Source: Bacteroidales bacterium (GTDB taxonomy: Bacteria > Bacteroidota > Bacteroidia > Bacteroidales > Lentimicrobiaceae). Taken from it: DNA of 64,000 nucleotides. A program made the translations under genes and the position numbers. Under the pieces are notes generated by a model that saw only the letters and a program-made list of their open reading frames with translations, was not told the origin of the DNA and did no database searches. The stretch lies in assembly GCA_016709025.1 (NCBI GenBank), contig JADJEQ010000006.1, positions 186,001 to 250,000 on the forward strand. Direction: 5' to 3'. This document shows positions 1-7,977 of this stretch, piece after piece (within the stretch, counting starts at the first letter, position 1; each line of letters begins with the position of its first letter).

Positions 1-1
1 C

Positions 2-1669
2 ACCGTTTTTTATGATCAGTATTCTGAGATAATCGGGCATAAGCTCAGGAACAACCTTGAATCGAAAGTCAAATATGACTACATGCGCTGCGGCGATTTT
101 GAGATCGATGGCCTTTTTTACCACGATGCTAAGGTTTGCCGTTTCCTGATGTTTTTCGAAGAATCCGGCGAGCACAACACCTTATCCTATGACAAGCGGT
201 ACACCGATCTTCGTTATCTTTCGCATATCCCGCTTTCCGACGATTACAGGATTGCCCGGATGAAGGTCACCATCAGGGTGCCTGACTATCTCGGTCTAAA
301 ACTGACCGAACTGAACTTCGAAGGTTTCGACATCACAAAGACTGTGAGTTACGACAGCAAAGAAAAACTGAAGGTATATGAATATACCGCCCACAATATA
401 CCCCCAATGGAGGAAGTAGAGAATCTGCCCGGATATTCGTGTTCTTTTCCGCAGATCCTGGTTGTTCCCGAATATTATGTTTCAGCAGGAGCCGACACCA
501 CCAATATCTTCCGAAGCCCCGATGATCTATACAACTGGTATGTTACACTGATTAAAAAGAAAGATATAACACCTGAACTGGCCTCTTTCACCGATGAACT
601 GGTAAAGAAAGCCGGTACCGACGACGAAAGGATCGCGGCGGTGCTGCAATGGATAGGGGAGAGGATCCGATACATCGCCTTTGAAAACGGAACTGCCGCC
701 TTTGTGCCCGAAGATGCTGCTTCGGTTTTCGAAAAGCGTTATGGTGACTGCAAGGGCATGTCGAACCTGGCTGCTACCATGCTGCGACACCTCGGGTTCG
801 ATGCACGACTCGGATGGATTTATTCGGGCCGTACCTGCATTCCGGATTCAGTGGTAACACTTGCCGAAAGCAACCACATGATCTGCGTTGTGATGCGAAA
901 TACCGGCCCTCTGTTTCTGGATGCCACCCTCAAATATGGTGTAATCAATGAAATTCAGGAGAACATTCAGGGGAAACGTTGTGTAATTGAGAACGATGGA
1001 AAATATGAAATACTCCGGGTACCCGGAACTCTTCCGCTGAGCAACCTGACAACCGTGAACGATACGGTATTGATCAATGGAAACAGGCTGCAGCTGTCGG
1101 GAAATATGAGTCTGAAGGGTGCACAACGCCTTACACTACAATACTGGCTCGACCAGGTTGAAAGTGAGGAAAAGGAGAACATGCTGAAATCACTTATATC
1201 GGTTGGTGGTAAAAGTGTAAAGGTAAATTCGCTGCTGACCTCTTCGCAGGATACGCTCAGCGATACCTTCAGGGTCAACTACAACCTTGAGGTGCCGAAT
1301 GCCCTGGTGCAGACCGGCACCGATATCCTGCTCAGCCTCGATTTCAGAAATGAGTTTAAGAGTCAGAAAATCGAAAAGCAGCGCCGGGTAAATTATGAAC
1401 TCGAAGGACGTTTGCTGAATGAACAGATGGTGGTTTTAAAAATTCCCGGTCACCTGAAAGTCAGGAAACTGCCGGATCCCATTCAGATTGCACGGCCCGG
1501 ATATGTCTTTTCAGGATCTTATGAAGCGGGTGATGGCGTTGTTCGTTATCACAAACGCATCGAGATCACCGATGAAATTGTGCGGCCGGATGAGTTCGGA
1601 ACATGGAATGATTTTATAAGTAAAATAAACAGATTTTACAAGGATATGATTGTATTAACCGTTAAATAG
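2..1669 (+). CDS. DUF3857/transglutaminase-like protein, 5' end outside window
   Basis: The reading frame is open from base 2, so the N-terminus (and any signal peptide) lies upstream; the ATG at 83 is probably internal. The protein has a beta-rich N-terminal half of DUF3857 type and a transglutaminase-like core with an intact Cys-His-Asp triad: Cys in GDCKGMSNLAA (codon at 749), His in SNHMICVV (codon at 875) and Asp in LFLDATLK (codon at 920). A further beta-rich region follows. Known: such proteins are common in Bacteroidota and are usually exported; substrates are not established. The next gene, of the same architecture, starts 7 bp after the stop, so the two are probably co-transcribed. 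Family call is firm; function is open. Confidence 0.85.
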   Translation, partial: TVFYDQYSEIIGHKLRNNLESKVKYDYMRCGDFEIDGLFYHDAKVCRFLMFFEESGEHNTLSYDKRYTDLRYLSHIPLSDDYRIARMKVTIRVPDYLGLKLTELNFEGFDITKTVSYDSKEKLKVYEYTAHNIPPMEEVENLPGYSCSFPQILVVPEYYVSAGADTTNIFRSPDDLYNWYVTLIKKKDITPELASFTDELVKKAGTDDERIAAVLQWIGERIRYIAFENGTAAFVPEDAASVFEKRYGDCKGMSNLAATMLRHLGFDARLGWIYSGRTCIPDSVVTLAESNHMICVVMRNTGPLFLDATLKYGVINEIQENIQGKRCVIENDGKYEILRVPGTLPLSNLTTVNDTVLINGNRLQLSGNMSLKGAQRLTLQYWLDQVESEEKENMLKSLISVGGKSVKVNSLLTSSQDTLSDTFRVNYNLEVPNALVQTGTDILLSLDFRNEFKSQKIEKQRRVNYELEGRLLNEQMVVLKIPGHLKVRKLPDPIQIARPGYVFSGSYEAGDGVVRYHKRIEITDEIVRPDEFGTWNDFISKINRFYKDMIVLTVK

Positions 1670-1676
1670 CATAGTT

Positions 1677-3863
1677 ATGAGATTGATAATCAATTATTTT
1701 ACTATTTTACTATTGGGCCTGGCGGCAACATCATTTGCCCAGACAGACGAAGAAAGAATTAAGGAAAGAATGTGGGGCGAAAAATTTCCGATGCCCGCTG
1801 ATTCGGTAAAGGAGAAGTACAAAGACCAGCAGGCAGTTATCCTGTATAAGAATGAGATATTTGAATACAGCCGGAAACTGGGCCCCAAAGTAAACAACGA
1901 CAATTATCTTCATATGCGGGTGCTGTTGTTCGGTGCGACGGCTGTTGAGGAATATTCTGAGCTGTCATTCTCAAAACTCGGGCTGAGCGGTTATAGAAGA
2001 GATGGAACCTACATTGGTATCAAAGTGATCAAACCCGATGGTAGTGAACGTGAGGTGAAACTGGACGAAGCGGTAAAAATGAGGATTTTCAAGGATGCAG
2101 CTGAAACGCGTGAAACAAAGAGTTCCTATAATAAAGTAGCCATTGAAAACCTTGAGCAGGGCGATATCGTTGATTTTTACATTGCTAATCTCAGTAGGGT
2201 AAATGTTACGAATTACAATTTCGGCAATTACTATGCTTTTGATCCGGAAATCGTTGTTTTCAAATCCTATTATCCGCTGTTGGATGGCAGGGTATCGTTC
2301 CTGGCAGAAAAAAACTGTTATATAAATCTCGCACTTCCTGAAGGATACGAAGAACCCATCGAGAAGGAAATGGATGAAAGAGTGTATTATGAACTGAAAT
2401 ACGCCAGTGATGATAAGTTGAAAACGGTTCTTTGGGATGCCCCAATAGTTACCCAGCCGGTATTGAAATTTCAGGTAGTTGCCGCAACTCTTATGGGCAC
2501 TGAAGTATCTAAACACCTCATCGGAAAGATAGGAAAACCCAAGACTAAAACAGAGGAGAAGGACTTTCAGAAGCTCATAACCTATCTTGCAGGGACAAAA
2601 ATCGCTCCGACCACACTTCAGACCAATGCATATAAGTTTATCACCAAACAGCGGCACAATGCTGCTCCTGAGACTATGTTAAGGGATCTGTACTATTTTA
2701 CCAGGCATTTTCTCTATTTTGATTATATTGAACTCAATGGCTACAGGTTTTTAAATTACAGGCTTTACGATGAATTTGATGTGATCAGGGCTACATCGCT
2801 TTTGTTGAGAAAACTTAAGATTGAACACGAAGTTTTTATCGGGGTTGACAAACAATATGGAACCATTGACAATACATTGCTTTACGATGAATTTACGCCG
2901 GGAATTAAGGTAGATACTCCGGATGGTCCGTTATTTTTTTATACACCGGGTGTTCATACCTTATTTCAGGAACCTGAATATGAAATGCAGGATACAAAAA
3001 TCTATAAAACCACAGTAAACCCGGTTTATCAGCCTGATCCTGTTGTGGAGACCGGCCACTTGCCTGCCGGTAATCCGGCTCTGAACGTGCAGATTGATTC
3101 ACTTCGCCTGACATTTACCGGCGAAGAGAATGAGGTTTTGGTAAACAGAAAGATTTTTGTCACGGGTGGTACGAAAGAACAGTTTTCGGGAATCGCCTGG
3201 CTGGAGCATCTATACTTTATGGATGAAGTAAAGGCCATAGATGCCATCGGGAAACTCAATAGCAGACAGAGCGCTCACCAGAATTATCTTGTTGGCTTAT
3301 TTACCAAGGGCAAAGAAGAAGAAATGAAGGGTAGCCGCGATTTTGCAAAATTGTGGCTGGAAGATGTGAATAACATCACGGAACCTGAAGATTTTAAAGT
3401 GAATATCAAGTCACAGGGGCGTTCAAACGAAAATCCGGCCATCAGGCTAGGCATGAATTTCCGTACCGGTGAAATAGTGAGTCAGACAGGCGATCTGCTG
3501 CTGGTGGATATGGTGAAGTTGTTCGGGCAGTTCGCCGAATTCACCGAAAAGGAAAAGGAGCGCAGTGTGGATATCTACATGCCATGCCCCCGCACCTTGA
3601 AGTGGTACATCGAAATTGAAATTCCGGAGGGCTACCGGGCCACCAATGCAGAGGTTTTTAACGGAACGTTTCAGAACAGCACCGGTGGATTTGAGTGCAG
3701 GGTTACTGATCAGGATGGAAAATTGATTGTGGAAGCCACCAAAATCTACAACCACGATTATGAGCCCCTGGAAAAATGGCCCGAACTGCTTTCCATGATC
3801 GAATACTCAAACAATCTGTCGCAGCAGAAACTGGTTTTAAGCAAAACGGAAACCGGTAACTGA
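1677..3863 (+). CDS. Exported DUF3857-type protein with a degenerate transglutaminase core
   Basis: 728 aa with a clear signal peptide ending near residue 22 (ATSFAQ), so periplasmic or outer-membrane exposed. It shares the plan of the preceding gene: a DUF3857-like N-terminal region, then a transglutaminase-like fold around residues 320-430. The motif that holds the catalytic Cys in its neighbour (GDCKGMSNLA) is here YDEFDVIRATSLLL, and the His and Asp positions are not recognisable either. I infer a non-catalytic paralogue that may bind the same substrate or partner the active enzyme. Spacing of 7 bp to the upstream gene supports an operon. A short A/T-rich inverted repeat directly follows the stop. 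The alignment was by eye. Confidence 0.8.
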   Translation: MRLIINYFTILLLGLAATSFAQTDEERIKERMWGEKFPMPADSVKEKYKDQQAVILYKNEIFEYSRKLGPKVNNDNYLHMRVLLFGATAVEEYSELSFSKLGLSGYRRDGTYIGIKVIKPDGSEREVKLDEAVKMRIFKDAAETRETKSSYNKVAIENLEQGDIVDFYIANLSRVNVTNYNFGNYYAFDPEIVVFKSYYPLLDGRVSFLAEKNCYINLALPEGYEEPIEKEMDERVYYELKYASDDKLKTVLWDAPIVTQPVLKFQVVAATLMGTEVSKHLIGKIGKPKTKTEEKDFQKLITYLAGTKIAPTTLQTNAYKFITKQRHNAAPETMLRDLYYFTRHFLYFDYIELNGYRFLNYRLYDEFDVIRATSLLLRKLKIEHEVFIGVDKQYGTIDNTLLYDEFTPGIKVDTPDGPLFFYTPGVHTLFQEPEYEMQDTKIYKTTVNPVYQPDPVVETGHLPAGNPALNVQIDSLRLTFTGEENEVLVNRKIFVTGGTKEQFSGIAWLEHLYFMDEVKAIDAIGKLNSRQSAHQNYLVGLFTKGKEEEMKGSRDFAKLWLEDVNNITEPEDFKVNIKSQGRSNENPAIRLGMNFRTGEIVSQTGDLLLVDMVKLFGQFAEFTEKEKERSVDIYMPCPRTLKWYIEIEIPEGYRATNAEVFNGTFQNSTGGFECRVTDQDGKLIVEATKIYNHDYEPLEKWPELLSMIEYSNNLSQQKLVLSKTETGN

Positions 3864-3891
3864 TGCAATTTCTTTCAAAAGAAAAATTGCA
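3864..3891 (+). terminator. Inverted repeat just after the DUF3857 operon
   Basis: TGCAATTTC and a near-complementary AAAATTGCA arm flank a short A-rich loop right behind the stop codon at 3863. There is no clear T-tract after it, so it may be a weak terminator or an mRNA 3'-end hairpin. Confidence 0.3.
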
Positions 3892-4023
3892 GAACAGGCA
3901 TTAAAACATTGAAGGTTAATATTATATACCGTAAAGCCGGCGATTCCGGAGGACTTTGCAGTTTGTTGGCAAGCCGGACATGCTCTGTTTTTATAGCTAA
4001 AGGTCAGACTCAAATATAAACAG

Positions 4024-4578
4024 ATGAAAAACCGGACAAACTTACACTCTGATGGGATCTGTATATACATGGATTCGCATGTTGGTGCAGCATTAACAGG
4101 GAAAATCATTCTTATTGTTATGAATTTGCTGGGCTGGTCATTGTTCTTACTTACCGCTATAAGTATTCCGGGAGAAGAAATGGGGTCATTTATAATTCCA
4201 TTGGTGATATTTGTCCTCGTATTGGTCTTTGGATTGGGGAGATACACTTCATGGAACCTCTGGGGTTCAGAATTTCTCAGAATGAATACGAAATCTTTAA
4301 GTTATTCAAGATCATACGGAATCATTCAAACAACGGAAAAAGTTATTGAAATTAAATCACTGGCAGTCAGTTACGAAAAAATCCGGTTCTTTGATGATGT
4401 TGAACATGGAAGGTTGATTTTCTTCGACTACGATGATCTGGATAATCCATTTGAAGTATTTCAAACAACCATCCTAATTTCGAAAATTAAGATTGATGAG
4501 TTTCTTGACATGATAGAAAATTTATACAGACCAGAGGATTCTTTTGAGGTTTTGAAAAAATCAATCTCACTAAACTAA
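4024..4578 (+). CDS. Small membrane protein of unknown function
   Basis: 184 aa. Two hydrophobic segments lie near residues 24-45 (GKIILIVMNLLGWSLFLL) and 55-75 (SFIIPLVIFVLVLVFGLG), followed by a soluble beta/alpha C-terminal part of about 110 residues. The order (paired membrane helices, then a beta-rich domain) recalls bacterial PH-like membrane proteins, but I see no diagnostic motif. The first ATG at 4024 is taken; a second at 4069 would remove 15 residues. It stands alone on the plus strand, 160 bp after the DUF3857 pair. Function unknown. Confidence 0.6.
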   Translation: MKNRTNLHSDGICIYMDSHVGAALTGKIILIVMNLLGWSLFLLTAISIPGEEMGSFIIPLVIFVLVLVFGLGRYTSWNLWGSEFLRMNTKSLSYSRSYGIIQTTEKVIEIKSLAVSYEKIRFFDDVEHGRLIFFDYDDLDNPFEVFQTTILISKIKIDEFLDMIENLYRPEDSFEVLKKSISLN

Positions 4579-5069
4579 CAATTGAAGTGCCCCGGCTGGA
4601 AAATGTGTCCCGATATATTGTATCCGGGGTATGGCCCGGGCATGGGGCGCGACGCGTGCCTCCTGCACTCCAGCTGGCGCGCGTCTCCCGACGCGTGCCT
4701 CCTGCACCCCGAATAAATATTACCTCCAACATCATGCTCCAGGCCTGACCATGTGTCCACAGTAACGCTGTCAGTGTTAGGCTATCAAGTCTTCTTTATA
4801 CCGGCTGTCAACCCATTCACCATTAGTCAATCGAACCGTTCACCATTAGGCTATCGAGTCATCAATCCTCCGGCTATCGGGTCGGCTACCCTCCGGTTAT
4901 CAATTCATCAATTCTCCAACTATCAAGTCGTCTATTTATAGGTATTCGAATCGTCTGCATACCGGGAAAAGAATGAAGGGAAAGTGGATATTGATTAGAA
5001 AATAGAAAAGAGCTAAGTTTGTGTAATTATTAAAGTGTTAGTGGCAACTCTAAAGAACAACAACAAAAT
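4579..5069. other. Gene-free stretch with short direct repeats
   Basis: No convincing gene. It has a GC-rich direct repeat at 4650-4707, then degenerate short phrases such as CTATCAAGTC and CTCCGGCTATC around 4780-4940, a low-complexity style seen at other gene ends here. The last 40 bases before 5070 contain GTGTTAGTGGCA, similar in place to motifs before the next two genes. Confidence 0.6.
4650..4707. repeat. 19-bp direct repeat pair
   Basis: CGACGCGTGCCTCCTGCAC occurs at 4650-4668 and again at 4689-4707, a 39-bp period, within a GC-rich patch that contrasts with the AT-rich surroundings. Confidence 0.85.
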
Positions 5070-5585
5070 ATGAACATTTTCAAAAAAATTCTAACTTCAG
5101 ACAATGACTCCAAATTTATTTCAGACAAGACAATAAATTATGAAGTGACATCTGAAGGACAAATTGATTTTGCAAATGAAGCAATCGAAATATTGAACCC
5201 TGTTCTGAGACAATTTGATTTTAAACTTTTAAAGCTGAAAATTACAGAGTATAGCACGACAATTATTTGGATAAGAAACAAATGCTATATCGACCTTGGC
5301 AGCAGCACGCATCCGCATGACGCACCAAATTTTTATGGAATTGTATTGGGTGAATTTAAAGAAGACTATTATCACTATGCAGATCTTGACTGCGTTGGGC
5401 TTTGGCAATTAAAAGCAATTCAGGAGAATTCAGACAATGTAAATGACACTCCATTTCCGATTGGTGCTGACATAAAGTCGAGCTTAATTCAATCAAAAGA
5501 GGACTTGCTTAAATATGGAAAAGGCTTTTTACAAGGTAACTTGACGGAATTTTACTTTGCAAGAAACAAACAATGGAATCAATAA
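5070..5585 (+). CDS. Hypothetical protein, cassette-like context
   Basis: 171 aa, AT-rich, no signal peptide or membrane segment. Visible traits: a charged N-terminus (MNIFKKIL), a mixed alpha/beta body and a central WIRNKCYIDLGSS strand followed by HPHDAPNFYG. I do not recognise the family; size and style would fit a single-domain accessory or immunity-type protein, but nothing proves it. It is followed by about 175 bp with an imperfect hairpin before the next gene, and is preceded by its own spacer, so it seems an independent unit. A/T content is higher than in the flanking housekeeping genes. Confidence 0.6.
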   Translation: MNIFKKILTSDNDSKFISDKTINYEVTSEGQIDFANEAIEILNPVLRQFDFKLLKLKITEYSTTIIWIRNKCYIDLGSSTHPHDAPNFYGIVLGEFKEDYYHYADLDCVGLWQLKAIQENSDNVNDTPFPIGADIKSSLIQSKEDLLKYGKGFLQGNLTEFYFARNKQWNQ

Positions 5586-5662
5586 ACAGACGAAATCCTG
5601 GAATGGCAGTCACTAACCGCACCTAAAAGAAATTGGCGGTTTTATGCTTCGAAATTACATTT

Positions 5663-5738
5663 GCAGTAGCTCTAAGTTTGGCTCTTCGCAACAACTTTTG
5701 CGGCGAAAGCGCCAACTTCTTTAGCTGCCAAACGTTAT
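5663..5738. other. Imperfect hairpin, attC-like
   Basis: GCAG at 5663 pairs with CTGC at 5725, and inside it TTCGC and CGCAA pair with GCGAA and TTGCG, giving a long interrupted stem. AACGTTAT follows directly. The layout (imperfect palindrome ending in a GTTA-type box between unrelated genes) resembles integron attC sites, but the core boxes do not match the consensus well and no integrase is in the window. Confidence 0.3.
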
Positions 5739-5762
5739 ATCAGCAATTATATACCCAATAAT

Positions 5763-6869
5763 ATGACCAACATTGAAAGTAAGAAAATATTCATCGCAAG
5801 AAATTTAATCTTAATTATTCTGACATTTCAAATCTTTTCCTGCATTGGACAGGTAAAAGAAAAATCCGGAAACGATGGGTTAGAAAAATCAATAAACAAC
5901 CAGCCATTGCTGATAAATCAAAGTACGACATTTCCACAAATTCACACGAACTTAAATGGAATGGTATCGGAGTTTGTCAGAGCTATGGTTCAAGACAAAA
6001 AAGGGAACTATTGGTTTGGAACAAATGGAAATGGAATTATACGTTACGATGGCCAAACACTAGAAAAAATTACCGTTGATCAAAACATAAAGCCTATTGC
6101 TGTCAGAGCAATTATCGAAGATAAAGTTGGCAATATTTGGTTTGGCACCTGTTCGGGACTTTTAAAATATGATGGAGAAAAGTTTACAACATTCTCTACT
6201 GAAGCCGGTTTGCAAGATGAGGATATCTGGGGATTAACTGTAGACAAAGGTGGACTAATCTGGGTTGGTTCGATTGGAGGTGTTAGCCATTTTGATGGTA
6301 AAAAGTTTACCCCTTTTTTATTGCCAGATACAGTGGTCGAAAATCCAATGCATATGCTATCAGAAAAATTGGTTAAAAAATTTGTGGAAGACAAAAATGG
6401 AACTATGTGGCTTGTAACAGATGGAAATGGAATTTTCAGGTACAAGAATGGCGAATTCATTCATTTAACAACTAAAAATGGACTTACCGACAATAATGCC
6501 TGGGATATATTGGAAGATAGACAAGGAAATATCTGGATTGGGACTTTTAATGGCGGTGTGAGTAAATTTGATGGTAAAACTTATACAAACTTCACTAAGG
6601 ATGGAATTATTGAAGGTATAGAAACCTATAATTTTTGTGAAGACAGGCAGGGAAATATTTGGTTTTCAGCTGAAGGTTATGGCGTGTATCGTTACGATGG
6701 AGCAAATTTCACCCAATTTACAACTGAAAACGGATTAACCACAAATGTGGTTCAAAGTATACTTGAAGATAACAAAGGTCAACTTTGGTTTGGCACCTGG
6801 CAAGGAATAAGTATTTATGACGGACAAAAATTTGTGAATGCCAAAGACAAAGAACCCTGGACGAACTAA
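5763..6869 (+). CDS. Lipoprotein with seven two-component-regulator-type propeller repeats
   Basis: 368 aa. The N-terminus has a hydrophobic stretch ending in a lipobox-like IFSC (Cys27), so probably a surface or periplasmic lipoprotein. From about residue 60 to the end there are seven repeats of the pattern GNIWFGT..G...YDG..F, each about 40 residues, as in the sensor part of Bacteroidota hybrid two-component regulators; seven repeats would close one beta-propeller. There is no kinase, receiver or HTH domain, so this is a stand-alone propeller. Its ligand cannot be read from sequence. It sits between two cassette-like spacers and is AT-rich. Confidence 0.8.
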   Translation: MTNIESKKIFIARNLILIILTFQIFSCIGQVKEKSGNDGLEKSINNQPLLINQSTTFPQIHTNLNGMVSEFVRAMVQDKKGNYWFGTNGNGIIRYDGQTLEKITVDQNIKPIAVRAIIEDKVGNIWFGTCSGLLKYDGEKFTTFSTEAGLQDEDIWGLTVDKGGLIWVGSIGGVSHFDGKKFTPFLLPDTVVENPMHMLSEKLVKKFVEDKNGTMWLVTDGNGIFRYKNGEFIHLTTKNGLTDNNAWDILEDRQGNIWIGTFNGGVSKFDGKTYTNFTKDGIIEGIETYNFCEDRQGNIWFSAEGYGVYRYDGANFTQFTTENGLTTNVVQSILEDNKGQLWFGTWQGISIYDGQKFVNAKDKEPWTN

Positions 6870-6881
6870 AAATTTGAAACA

Positions 6882-6965
6882 GGCGGGGTTTCGTGCTCCA
6901 CAGACAGTTTCGTGGTAGCCGAAAGTTTTGTGCTCCGGATAAACATTTGTGCCAAAAATCCCGCC
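6882..6965. other. Inverted repeat between propeller and acetyltransferase genes
   Basis: GGCGGGG (6882-6888) and TCCCGCC (6959-6965) can pair around a loop containing repeated TCGTGCTCC / TTGTGCTCC phrases. It begins 12 bases after the propeller gene stop and ends about 70 bases before the next start, like the hairpin at 5663-5738. Confidence 0.4.
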
Positions 6966-7035
6966 CATCGCAAATCTGCAACCCGTAAGCTGTCAGGCTA
7001 AAAGACAACACAACAAAAAGGACAGGAGAATAAAA

Positions 7036-7551
7036 ATGACGATTGAAACGAAGAACTTAAAGCTCATTGCCTGCGACTCGGAAATATTGAAATCTGCAAT
7101 ACAGGGGAATGAATTTCTCGCAGAAAAACTTAACGTGACCATTCAGGAAAATTGGACTGAGTTTGGTGTTGGCGCCTTGCAGTATTCGCTTGACAGGCTT
7201 TTAGAGAGTGAAGATGAAAATAATTGGTGGACATACTTTCCAATCCACAGACAAGACAATAAATTAATAGGAAGTGGTGGATATAAAGGAAAACCGACAA
7301 CAGACGGTTCAGTTGAACTTGGATATGAGATTGCAACAACCTACCGCAATCGTGGACTTGCAACCGAAATGACAAGGGGACTAATCGAAAATGCTTTTAA
7401 TGACAAAAGAGTAAAATCAATTAATGCCCACACACTTGGTCAGGAAAATCCGTCAACGAAAGTTTTACAGAAATGTGGATTTCAAAAAGTTCAGGAAATA
7501 ATTGACCCGGAAGATGGACTCCTATGGAAATGGGAGTTAACGAGACTATAA
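7036..7551 (+). CDS. GNAT-family N-acetyltransferase (RimJ/RimL type)
   Basis: 171 aa from the ATG at 7036, preceded by AGGAG at 7024-7028, one of the few clear ribosome-binding sites here. The same frame opens at 6949 but that start lies in the hairpin spacer. Motif A of the acetyl-CoA site is visible as YRNRGLATEM, and the C-terminal LGQENPSTKVLQKCGF is the typical motif B region. It probably transfers an acetyl group to an amine or protein N-terminus; the substrate is unknown. Third gene of the AT-rich cassette-like stretch. Confidence 0.85.
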   Translation: MTIETKNLKLIACDSEILKSAIQGNEFLAEKLNVTIQENWTEFGVGALQYSLDRLLESEDENNWWTYFPIHRQDNKLIGSGGYKGKPTTDGSVELGYEIATTYRNRGLATEMTRGLIENAFNDKRVKSINAHTLGQENPSTKVLQKCGFQKVQEIIDPEDGLLWKWELTRL

Positions 7552-7977
7552 AACAAGAAACCCGAACCATCTAAACCAGCTAATTCTATTGCGGGCAGGT
7601 CGGGGGTCTGCCTTTATCAGTATTTCAAATCAGCTTTATTTTCCGTTTGACAGAAATCGCTTCGAAAGCCTGCACTTTACAATCAGTTTTCATAATAATC
7701 CCTGAGCTTACATCACCCCAATTCTTTTAGCTTCGCTTCAACCCATTATGTTATATTTGAAAGTAGAATCACCATCCAACCACCAGATAAAAAAAAAAGG
7801 AAATTTATGGAATACCATAACCTGAAACCACATAAAGCACTCAGCAATGGTTCAAATACCGGATTGATTAATCGGACTATGATCTATATGAAAGTTCCAT
7901 TCAATAATCGGATTCCTAAGCTTCGACTGCGCTCAGCTCCTCACTTTTTACTTTAGACTTTTTACTTTTTACTTGAG
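7552..7977. other. Gene-free stretch between convergent genes
   Basis: No gene found. It contains a C/T-rich low-complexity tail (CTTTTTACTTTAGACTTTTTAC, about 7950-7977) that runs up to the stop codon of the minus-strand E1 gene, and a partial copy of the CTTCGACTCCGCTCAG-type repeat at 7921-7936. Confidence 0.6.

Noticed and set aside
1971..2657. 228-aa ORF on the minus strand
   Set aside because: Entirely antisense to the DUF3857 gene, which has a signal peptide and fold on the plus strand.
4753..4941. 62-aa ORF
   Set aside because: Made of repeated low-complexity words, no start signal.
4980..7560. A true integron
   Set aside because: No integrase or attI, and attC boxes do not fit the consensus well; kept only as cassette-like.
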